Assembly (NCBI GenBank): GCA_016286035.1
Contig: JAEERY010000092.1
Coordinates: 1-64,000 of the forward strand
Source of the DNA: Lachnospiraceae bacterium
Lineage (GTDB): Bacteria > Bacillota > Clostridia > Lachnospirales > Lachnospiraceae
Direction of reading: 5' to 3'
Length of the DNA stretch: 64,000 nt
Shown: positions 19,425 to 26,492 of the stretch, piece after piece
How positions within the stretch are numbered: position 1 is the stretch's first letter
Layout: the number at the start of each line of letters is the position of its first letter
Notes under the pieces: model-generated
The model's input: only the letters and a program-made list of their open reading frames with translations
What the model was told of the DNA's origin: nothing
Database searches by the model: none
Position numbers and translations under genes: made by a program

Positions 19425-20129
19425 ATGTTTCTGGGTTTTTATGATTATACCTGTTTTTTGACATATCTTTCCCTGCTTTCTGCGGGGCTTGGCATATTTG
19501 TGACTCTTCACGGTTCAGGGCATCCGTATCTGGGCATATTTTTTCTGATGTTTTCCGGATTGTGTGATGCATTTGACGGAAAAGTTGCAAGGACCAAGAA
19601 AAACCGTTCGGAAGCCGAGATAAAATTCGGTATCCAGATCGATTCGCTTACCGATCTCGTTGCATTCGGTGTTCTTCCTGCATGCATAGGAGATGCGCTC
19701 GTCAGAGTAAGTGAATTCATTCCCGATGTTCCGAGAAGTCCCGATGCCACCAAATTTGAGAATTCGCTTTGCGTACTTTTATTTACCATAATGCTTCTTT
19801 ACATACTGGCCGCAATGATCAGACTGGCATACTTCAATGTAGATGAAGAAGAACGTCAGAAAAAAGAAGAAGGTGTTAGACTCTTTTACAGCGGTGTTCC
19901 TGTAACAAGTGCTTCACTTGTATTTCCGACGGTCATGTTGTTTCAGTATATAATTCCTGTCGATATTACAATGGTGTATTTTGCGTTCATGATCGTTCTT
20001 GGCTTTTTATTCCTTTCAAGATTGCAGATCAAGAAACCTACTTTTAAAGGACTTATGATCATGGTAGGTATCGGTATCGTTGAATTCATATTGTTGTTTG
20101 TCGCATGGAATATGTTTCAGGGTAGATGA
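19425..20129 (+). CDS. pssA: CDP-alcohol phosphatidyltransferase, probable phosphatidylserine synthase
   Basis: A membrane protein of 234 residues. The CDP-alcohol phosphotransferase motif is readable: CDAFDGKVARTKKN, then GIQIDSLTDLVAFG, with the Asp ladder in place but four extra residues between the AR and the Gly. Several hydrophobic helices follow. It transfers phosphatidyl from CDP-diacylglycerol to serine. The next gene, 1 nt away, is a phosphatidylserine decarboxylase, which fixes the substrate as serine with fair confidence. The start has only a weak AAAGG site. Confidence 0.9.
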   Translation: MFLGFYDYTCFLTYLSLLSAGLGIFVTLHGSGHPYLGIFFLMFSGLCDAFDGKVARTKKNRSEAEIKFGIQIDSLTDLVAFGVLPACIGDALVRVSEFIPDVPRSPDATKFENSLCVLLFTIMLLYILAAMIRLAYFNVDEEERQKKEEGVRLFYSGVPVTSASLVFPTVMLFQYIIPVDITMVYFAFMIVLGFLFLSRLQIKKPTFKGLMIMVGIGIVEFILLFVAWNMFQGR

Positions 20130-20130
20130 T

Positions 20131-20985
20131 ATGCTTTCAGATCCGGTAAAAATCCCAAAAGACAGTAAAGAATTGATGTTTTTATACAGAACGATACCCG
20201 GAAGGATAGCTCTTAAGCTTTTAAGCTCAAGGGCTGTTTCTTATGTTGCGGGTGCATATATGGATTCTTCTCTTTCATGTTCGATGATAGAGCCGTTTGC
20301 AAAGAATAACGATATCGATATGTCACAATACGAAGAAGAAAAATATGACTGCTTTAACAGTTTCTTTACAAGACATATAAGATCAGATCTTAGGCCCATA
20401 GATATGGAACCATCTCACTTTATTGCCCCCAGTGACGGCCTGTTAAGCGCTTATCATATTCACGAGGGACTTATCGTTCCAATAAAGCAGAGTAATTATT
20501 CTGTCTATGATCTGGTAAGGGATAAAAGAGTTGCTGATATGTACAAGGACGGTATCTGTCTTGTATTCAGGCTCTGTGTAGACAATTATCACAGATACTG
20601 TTATCCGGTCAGCGGATACAAAAGCAAAAATAAGCATATCGACGGTTCTCTTCATACCGTTAGACCGATTGCTTTAAGGACTCTTCCCGTATTAACCGAA
20701 AACAGTAGGGAATATACGCTTATAAAGACCGATAATTTCTCCACTGTTCTCATGATGGAGGTCGGTGCGATGCTGGTCGGCAAGATCAAAAATCTTCATG
20801 ATGAAAAACAGGTTGCAAGAGGCGAAGAGAAAGGTTACTTCGAATATGGCGGTTCAACCATAGTCCTGCTTATAAAGAAAGATAAGGTCATATTTGACGA
20901 CAGATTGTTCGAGGCTACCGATAACGGATATGAAACACCTGTTTTAATGGGAGAGTGCATCGGACATTCATTTGCACAAGGTTAA
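20131..20985 (+). CDS. psd: Phosphatidylserine decarboxylase
   Basis: Makes phosphatidylethanolamine from phosphatidylserine. There are 284 residues from the ATG at 20131, 1 nt after pssA's stop; a longer frame reaching into pssA is rejected. The self-cleavage motif is G240-G-S-T (S242 would become the pyruvoyl group), with family segments FNSFFTR, IAPSDGLL and DNYHRYCYPVSG carrying the Asp and His needed for processing. This is the longer, Clostridium-type Psd. Together with pssA it gives a complete two-step PE route. Confidence 0.95.
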   Translation: MLSDPVKIPKDSKELMFLYRTIPGRIALKLLSSRAVSYVAGAYMDSSLSCSMIEPFAKNNDIDMSQYEEEKYDCFNSFFTRHIRSDLRPIDMEPSHFIAPSDGLLSAYHIHEGLIVPIKQSNYSVYDLVRDKRVADMYKDGICLVFRLCVDNYHRYCYPVSGYKSKNKHIDGSLHTVRPIALRTLPVLTENSREYTLIKTDNFSTVLMMEVGAMLVGKIKNLHDEKQVARGEEKGYFEYGGSTIVLLIKKDKVIFDDRLFEATDNGYETPVLMGECIGHSFAQG

Positions 20986-20991
20986 GAAATT

Positions 20992-21030
20992 CATTGATTT
21001 TTGCCAGTACATGTGGCAAAATAATCAATG
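20992..21030. repeat. 39-bp imperfect inverted repeat upstream of the NifU-like gene
   Basis: CATTGATT + TTTGCCA (20992-21006) is repeated inverted as TGGCAAA + AT + AATCAATG (21014-21030). That is 15 matched pairs around a 7-nt centre, with a 2-nt bulge. No T-tract follows, so it is not a standard terminator. It may be an operator for the iron-sulfur pair or a stabilising hairpin of the psd transcript. Confidence 0.75.
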
Positions 21031-21105
21031 CGGATAAAACTTCCATTTTCCCTCTATACACGTGGGAATTTCGGAGGATATATAAAATCGAAAGGAGTTT
21101 CACAC

Positions 21106-21807
21106 ATGATTTATTCAAAAGAAGTTGAAGAGATGTGCCCCGTAAAGCAGGGTGTTAATCACGGTTGCGCACCTATACCCGAAGAAGCAAAATGGGTAAA
21201 GGCAAAAGAGGTCAAGGATATCAGCGGTTATACACACGGTATCGGCTGGTGTGCACCTCAGCAGGGAGCATGTAAGCTTTCTCTTAATGTTAAGGATGGT
21301 ATCATCCAGGAGGCACTTGTAGAGACTATCGGTTGTTCTGGTATGACTCATTCCGCTGCTATGGCAGCTGAGATCCTTCCCGGCAGAACCGTTATGGAAG
21401 CTCTTAACACCGACCTTGTTTGTGATGCTATCAACACAGCAATGAGAGAACTCTTCCTCCAGATAGTTTACGGACGTTCACAGTCTGCATTCTCTGAGGA
21501 CGGTCTTGCAATCGGAGCAGGTCTTGAAGATCTCGGTAAGGGTACACGTTCCATGGTTGGTACAACATACGGAACACTTGCTAAGGGTCCCAGATATCTT
21601 GAACTTACAGATGGTTATATCACAGGTATAGCTCTTGATGAGGATAATGAGATCATTGGTTACAAGTATGTTAACTTTGGTAAGATGATGGACTTCATCA
21701 AGAAGGGTGACGATGCCCAGACTGCTCTTGACAAAGCTTCAGGTCAGTATGGTCGTGTAGCTGATGCTGCTAAGATCATCGATCCCAGAACAGACAAAGA
21801 AGTTTAA
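21106..21807 (+). CDS. NifU-like iron-sulfur cluster assembly scaffold protein
   Basis: 233 residues, starting at the ATG 8 nt after AAAGGAG (21091-21097). The middle part, GACKLSLNVKDGIIQEA followed by ETIGCSGMTHSAAMAAEIL, matches the NifU/IscU-type scaffold fold with its GC-S/G motif. Cysteines are at 11, 21, 49, 56, 77 and 106, more than in IscU. The usual third cysteine pattern is not obvious, so it is a variant family. It probably holds or passes Fe-S clusters. It is paired with the GGGtGRT gene 26 nt downstream, and the inverted repeat at 20992 precedes it. Confidence 0.8.
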   Translation: MIYSKEVEEMCPVKQGVNHGCAPIPEEAKWVKAKEVKDISGYTHGIGWCAPQQGACKLSLNVKDGIIQEALVETIGCSGMTHSAAMAAEILPGRTVMEALNTDLVCDAINTAMRELFLQIVYGRSQSAFSEDGLAIGAGLEDLGKGTRSMVGTTYGTLAKGPRYLELTDGYITGIALDEDNEIIGYKYVNFGKMMDFIKKGDDAQTALDKASGQYGRVADAAKIIDPRTDKEV

Positions 21808-21833
21808 GATCAGGATTAAGGAGGATTTTTAAG

Positions 21834-22853
21834 ATGGCTTTATTTGAATCATATGAAAGAAGAGAAGCTCAGATCCTTGCTAAGCTTAAAGAGTACGGCA
21901 TCGGATCTATCGAAGAGTGTAAAGATATTTGTGATGCTGCCGGAATAGATGTATATCATCTTATCGAAGGCATCCAGCCCATCTGTTTTGAGAATGCAAA
22001 GTGGGCTTATACTGTTGGCGCAGCTATCGCTATCAAAAAGAACTGCCGCAGAGCTGCTGATGCAGCAGCTGCTATAGGTGAAGGCCTTCAGGCTTTCTGT
22101 ATCCCAGGTTCAGTTGCCGATACACGTAAGGTTGGTCTCGGACATGGTAACCTAGGAAAGATGCTTCTTGAAGAAGAGACTGAGTGTTTCGCATTCCTTG
22201 CAGGTCACGAGTCATTCGCAGCAGCTGAAGGCGCTATAGGTATCGCTGAAAAGGCTAACAAGGTTCGTACAAAACCGCTTAGAGTTATTCTTAACGGTCT
22301 TGGTAAGGACGCAGCTCAGATCATCTCAAGAATCAACGGTTTCACATTTGTTGAGACAGAGTATGATCCTTATACAAACACTGTTAAGGAAGTATCACGC
22401 AAGTGCTACTCAAAGGATGCTAACTCACCTCGTGCAAAGGTTAACTGCTATGGTGCAAATGACGTTTGTGAAGGTGTTGCTATCATGTGGAAAGAGAACG
22501 TTGATGTTTCTATCACAGGTAACTCAACCAATCCTACAAGATTCCAGCATCCCGTTGCAGGTACATACAAGAAGGAAAGAGTTGAAGCAGGCAAGAAGTA
22601 TTTCTCAGTTGCTTCAGGCGGCGGTACAGGACGTACACTTCATCCCGATAACATGGCTGCAGGTCCCGCTTCTTACGGTATGACAGATACCATGGGACGT
22701 ATGCACTCAGACGCTCAGTTCGCTGGTTCTTCATCAGTTCCCGCTCACGTTGAGATGATGGGTCTTATCGGTGCAGGTAACAACCCGATGGTTGGTATGA
22801 CAGTTTCAACTGCTGTTTCAATCGAGGAAGCTGCTAAGGCAGGTAAGTTCTAA
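21834..22853 (+). CDS. GGGtGRT protein, function unknown
   Basis: 339 residues with the name-giving motif G262-G-G-T-G-R-T followed by LHPDNMAAGPASYGMTDT. A good AAGGAGG site precedes the ATG. There is no membrane segment. Eight or more cysteines (32, 51, 71, 89, 118, 191, 205, 212) and glycine-rich loops suggest a nucleotide- or cluster-binding enzyme. This family is known in anaerobic Firmicutes next to a NifU-like scaffold, as here, but I know of no assigned function. Codon use looks optimised, hinting at high expression. Confidence 0.88.
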   Translation: MALFESYERREAQILAKLKEYGIGSIEECKDICDAAGIDVYHLIEGIQPICFENAKWAYTVGAAIAIKKNCRRAADAAAAIGEGLQAFCIPGSVADTRKVGLGHGNLGKMLLEEETECFAFLAGHESFAAAEGAIGIAEKANKVRTKPLRVILNGLGKDAAQIISRINGFTFVETEYDPYTNTVKEVSRKCYSKDANSPRAKVNCYGANDVCEGVAIMWKENVDVSITGNSTNPTRFQHPVAGTYKKERVEAGKKYFSVASGGGTGRTLHPDNMAAGPASYGMTDTMGRMHSDAQFAGSSSVPAHVEMMGLIGAGNNPMVGMTVSTAVSIEEAAKAGKF

Positions 22854-22871
22854 TATATTTTGACTTTACAG

Positions 22872-22907
22872 ATCGGTCGGTATTTATTTTACCGGCCGAT
22901 TTTTTTG
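22872..22907 (+). terminator. Terminator after the GGGtGRT gene
   Basis: An 11-bp stem ATCGGTCGGTA/TACCGGCCGAT (22872-22882 with 22890-22900, one G-T pair) followed by eight T. Confidence 0.92.
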
Positions 22908-22971
22908 TTGTTTTATTTTTTCGAAGTATTATAATTATAATTAAGTAATTTTTGGGGAGATAGCATGACAT

Positions 22972-23913
22972 ATGATCTTTAAATGTCTTTATCAGAATGG
23001 TAACAGTAATACCGATCAGAATGTTTTAAAGGATTCTTTAAAATCAGGTCATACAATCGGTAATGTTACACTTTCCGAAAACTATCTTTTTGTAAAAAAA
23101 GGGTTAAAATGTTTTTATATCGCATATCAGGATTCTCAAAGGATATTCAGGAGAGTCCGTACACTTCATGCAAATATCTGCTGCGGTGACGGTGATCTTG
23201 AAGTTGAATATCTTGTTATCATGGCGAATGATCGTGAACTGATGGAGATATCTCTTCCAGGCAAGAAAGCTGCTCAGATACTGATGAATGAACTGAGAGA
23301 ATTGGTCCCGACTCTTGATACAAAAGCTCCGAAAGATTCCCCGAAACAGGAAAAAGAAAAAGATAAATACAGAATAAGCGGTCAGGAACTTCATTTTGAT
23401 CACCCGCTTGCATATGATGAAGTATTTGATAACTTCATGGATTCATATTCGGTATATTATAACGTGGACCGTGAGGATGTGACCGAAGGCTTTGACGCTC
23501 AAGCTGTTTTTGATTCGAAGAGTGAACAGTATTTTCTTATAAAATCCGCCAAGGTCGCAGATATACACACTGCTGAATATGTATATTTTAAAAAGATCGA
23601 TAAGCTGACAACCGATGTTCTTAAAGAAGTTGATGAAAAGGCCTGGAATGAAGGCATATCACATGTAAAACCGGGACCCGATCATAAGAATACGGATGTT
23701 GTACTCGTGATATTTTCGGAATCTATCGATGATGATGCTTTAGAGTGCATCAAGAAAATTAAACACAGTAAGAATTATAATCATGCGTTATACGGCTATT
23801 CCAATTACAGATTGATTGTTATTGGACTTGACAGCGGGATTGCTTATTTCAATAAGCAGGCAAGGATCCTGATGGAGTCTGTTGGCAATATAATTATAGG
23901 GAAAAGGAGATGA
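22972..23913 (+). CDS. Unknown soluble protein of two domains
   Basis: 313 residues; GGGGAGA at 22954-22960 precedes the ATG by 11 nt. I recognise no family. The N-terminal half (about 1-110) is beta-rich and ends in an amphipathic helix (KKAAQILMNELRELV), rather like a small PH-type fold. A charged KE/Q-rich linker (about 118-135) follows, then a mixed alpha/beta half ending in a hydrophobic strand pattern. It has no signal or membrane helix. The stop lies 4 nt before cstA, so it is co-transcribed with the transporter; a regulatory or accessory role is only a guess. Confidence 0.7.
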   Translation: MIFKCLYQNGNSNTDQNVLKDSLKSGHTIGNVTLSENYLFVKKGLKCFYIAYQDSQRIFRRVRTLHANICCGDGDLEVEYLVIMANDRELMEISLPGKKAAQILMNELRELVPTLDTKAPKDSPKQEKEKDKYRISGQELHFDHPLAYDEVFDNFMDSYSVYYNVDREDVTEGFDAQAVFDSKSEQYFLIKSAKVADIHTAEYVYFKKIDKLTTDVLKEVDEKAWNEGISHVKPGPDHKNTDVVLVIFSESIDDDALECIKKIKHSKNYNHALYGYSNYRLIVIGLDSGIAYFNKQARILMESVGNIIIGKRR

Positions 23914-23917
23914 AAAG

Positions 23918-25621
23918 ATGACAGCATTATTAATCATTCTTGCAGCTATAGCATTGCTCATCATAGGATATGTTACCTATGGTTCATGGCTTGCTAAGCA
24001 ATGGGGCATCGACCCAACAAGAAAAACTCCTGCTATCGAAAAAGAAGACGGTGTTGACTATGTCGCAGCACCCCCTGCTGTACTGATGGGACACCATTTT
24101 TCTTCAATCGCAGGCGCAGGTCCTATCAACGGACCTATTCAGGCATCCGTATTCGGATGGCTCCCGGTATTCTTATGGTGTATAGTCGGAGGTATATTCT
24201 TCGGCGGCTTACAGGACTACGGTTCACTTTTTGCATCTATAAGACATGACGGAAAATCTCTCGGCGAGATCATAAGTGATACGATGGGACAGAGAGCAAA
24301 GAAACTCTTCCTTGTATTCGGACTTCTTGTTCTTATCCTTGTTATCGCATCTTTTGTAAATGTCGTCGCAGGAACATTCTTTACGGAAGAGGGCGGTTTC
24401 GGTTTAACGGGCAGTCCTACAAACAATCAGACAACAGCTATGATATCCTTGCTCTTCATAGTTATAGCAATCGTATATGGTTACTTCACCAACAAGATGA
24501 ATATCAAGACACTTCCCGCTTCAATAGCAGGTATAATTGCGATAATCATAATCACAGTTATCGGCCTTAACTGCGGTTTTGTTATGGGAAGAACAGCATG
24601 GATCATCTTCATTGGCGTATATATCGTTATAGCTTCTCTGGTTCCTGTATGGATCCTTTTACAGCCCAGAGATTATCTTTCAAGTTTTCTGCTCTATGCC
24701 ATGATGGCAATAGCAGTAATAGGTATTCTTGTAGCAGCATTCACGGGAAATGCATCGTTCTCTATTCCTGCTTTCAACGGATTTAAGCTTGAGAACGGAT
24801 CATTCTTATTCCCGACTCTGTTTATCACTGTTGCGTGCGGTGCCTGCTCAGGTTTCCATTCACTTATCTCTACGGGAACAACATCTAAACAGCTTAAGAA
24901 CGAAAAAGATGCAAAGCCTATCGGTTACGGCTCAATGCTTATCGAGTCAGCTCTCGGTATAGTATCACTTATAGCTGTAGGTATGGTATACGCAAAGTAT
25001 ACCGAAGGCGGTTTCGGTTCACCTTCAGCTGCATTCGGTGCTGGTATCGCAACAATGTTCGGTCCTGAAGGAAGCGGTATCTACAATACGATAGCAGCTC
25101 TTCTTACACTTGCTGTTTCTGTATTCGCGCTTACATCACTTGATACAGGTACAAGACTTTCAAGATTCATGTTCTCTGAACTCTTCTTAAAGGAAGAGGA
25201 GGCTACATGGAAAGATGCATCCGGCATCAGAAAGGTCCTTGCACATCCTCTGTTCGGTACAACTTTCATGGTTGTTATCGGATGTATCTTAGGTGGATTA
25301 AAGCTTTCTGCTATATGGGCACTTTTCGGTGCAGCTAACCAGCTCCTTGCAGGTATTGCTCTGTTGGCTGTATGTGCATGGCTCGGTGAAGTTGGAAAGA
25401 ACAATAAGATGTTCTTTATCCCCATGGTATTCATGCTCTGTGCAACTCTGACATCACTTGTACAGACCGTAATCAAGAAGTTTGGTGTTGTATTTACTCC
25501 CGATGCAGTATGGGGTGACTGGTTCCAGTTGATCTTCGCACTTGCTATGGCTGTACTCGCAATCATCCTTGTTGTTGAAGGGATCCAGACTTTCTCAAAG
25601 CAGAAAAAAGCTAAAGCTTAA
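23918..25621 (+). CDS. cstA: CstA-family transporter (carbon starvation protein)
   Basis: 567 residues with about 15 membrane helices. CstA marks are VMGHHFSSIAGAGPINGPI near residue 60, GGLQDYGSLFASIRHDGKSL, and the late segment LDTGTRLSRFM. CstA and its relative BtsT import peptides or pyruvate in enterobacteria; the substrate here cannot be read from sequence. The ribosome site GGAGA overlaps the end of the preceding unknown gene. A strong terminator follows. Confidence 0.93.
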   Translation: MTALLIILAAIALLIIGYVTYGSWLAKQWGIDPTRKTPAIEKEDGVDYVAAPPAVLMGHHFSSIAGAGPINGPIQASVFGWLPVFLWCIVGGIFFGGLQDYGSLFASIRHDGKSLGEIISDTMGQRAKKLFLVFGLLVLILVIASFVNVVAGTFFTEEGGFGLTGSPTNNQTTAMISLLFIVIAIVYGYFTNKMNIKTLPASIAGIIAIIIITVIGLNCGFVMGRTAWIIFIGVYIVIASLVPVWILLQPRDYLSSFLLYAMMAIAVIGILVAAFTGNASFSIPAFNGFKLENGSFLFPTLFITVACGACSGFHSLISTGTTSKQLKNEKDAKPIGYGSMLIESALGIVSLIAVGMVYAKYTEGGFGSPSAAFGAGIATMFGPEGSGIYNTIAALLTLAVSVFALTSLDTGTRLSRFMFSELFLKEEEATWKDASGIRKVLAHPLFGTTFMVVIGCILGGLKLSAIWALFGAANQLLAGIALLAVCAWLGEVGKNNKMFFIPMVFMLCATLTSLVQTVIKKFGVVFTPDAVWGDWFQLIFALAMAVLAIILVVEGIQTFSKQKKAKA

Positions 25622-25641
25622 TTATAAAATAGTATCTTTTT

Positions 25642-25672
25642 ACCGGGATGGGTATGCTCATCCCGGTTTTTT
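25642..25672 (+). terminator. Terminator after cstA
   Basis: A perfect 9-bp stem ACCGGGATG/CATCCCGGT (25642-25650 with 25659-25667) followed by six T. Confidence 0.92.
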
Positions 25673-25780
25673 ATGCTTTTTTAGGGCGTTTTTTGCAATT
25701 TATCTGTTCACTTTACAAGAAATGTGCTATTATATTTTGTGGTGTAAGTTAACGCAGACACATTATTTAGTGGGAATTAT

Positions 25781-26419
25781 ATGAAAAAGTTAAGTATAGC
25801 TATATTGACTGCCACACTGAGCCTGTTTTTGTTCGGATGCGGCAATACGGAAAAACTTCAGACATATTATGACGGTATGATGGCTTTTCAGGGCAATATA
25901 TCGATCATAACGGAAACTCTTGATCTTATCGATGAAAATAAGACTCAGGCACCTGCACTTGTATGTGATCAGCTTGATAAGCTCACGGAACAGTTCAAAC
26001 TGATGTCTGAGCTTGAAGTTCCTAAGAATTTCAGCGGATGTGAAGAACTTGCCGATGATGCATACACATATATGCAGGAGGCAGACAGATTATACAAGGA
26101 ATGGGCGGCCGATCCCGATAATGCCGACGAACAGCTTGTGGATATGGCAAAGCAGAATTATGACAGGGCACTTACCAGAGTGAATTATATTTCCATAATT
26201 CTTCAGGGAGGAATACCCGAAGGCGAAGGAGTTACTATCACTGAGGAAGATGCTGAAGACTTCAAGCCTGTTGAGGACAGCAAGACTCAGCCTGATGTTG
26301 AAGAGATAGGTGAGAGTCCTTTGGAAGATGAGGAATTTGAAGAAGAGTATGAGGAAGAGAGCGGAGAAAATGAATTCTCCGAAACAGAAAATGCTCTGAA
26401 TAACGGTGCGACGGAGTGA
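25781..26419 (+). CDS. Secreted lipoprotein of unknown function
   Basis: 212 residues with a clear lipoprotein signal: MKKLSIAILT, hydrophobic core, then LFGC with the modified Cys at 20. The mature part is helical to about residue 155 (EKLQTYYDGMMAF, CDQLDKLTEQFKLM, NYDRALTRVNYIS). It ends in a very acidic, Glu/Asp-rich disordered tail of about 50 residues. I recognise no domain. It is flanked by terminators on both sides, so it is monocistronic. A role at the outer face of the membrane is likely. Confidence 0.85.
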   Translation: MKKLSIAILTATLSLFLFGCGNTEKLQTYYDGMMAFQGNISIITETLDLIDENKTQAPALVCDQLDKLTEQFKLMSELEVPKNFSGCEELADDAYTYMQEADRLYKEWAADPDNADEQLVDMAKQNYDRALTRVNYISIILQGGIPEGEGVTITEEDAEDFKPVEDSKTQPDVEEIGESPLEDEEFEEEYEEESGENEFSETENALNNGATE

Positions 26420-26427
26420 GTCAGATG

Positions 26428-26469
26428 ACACCAAAGGTTTGTGACAACGACGCAGACCTTTGGTGTTTT
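26428..26469 (+). terminator. Terminator after the lipoprotein gene
   Basis: A perfect 11-bp stem ACACCAAAGGT/ACCTTTGGTGT (26428-26438 with 26456-26466), extended inside the loop by further pairs, and followed by TTTT. Confidence 0.88.
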
Positions 26470-26492
26470 AAATTATATGCAGGGAAACATTT

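Noticed and set aside
20080-20130. Longer N-terminus for phosphatidylserine decarboxylase
   Set aside because: It would overlap the end of pssA by 50 nt and lacks a ribosome site; the ATG at 20131 follows pssA's stop by 1 nt.
22300-22683. Alternative + frame of 127 codons inside the GGGtGRT gene
   Set aside because: It is a shifted frame of a gene with strong codon bias; no start signal and no sensible protein content.
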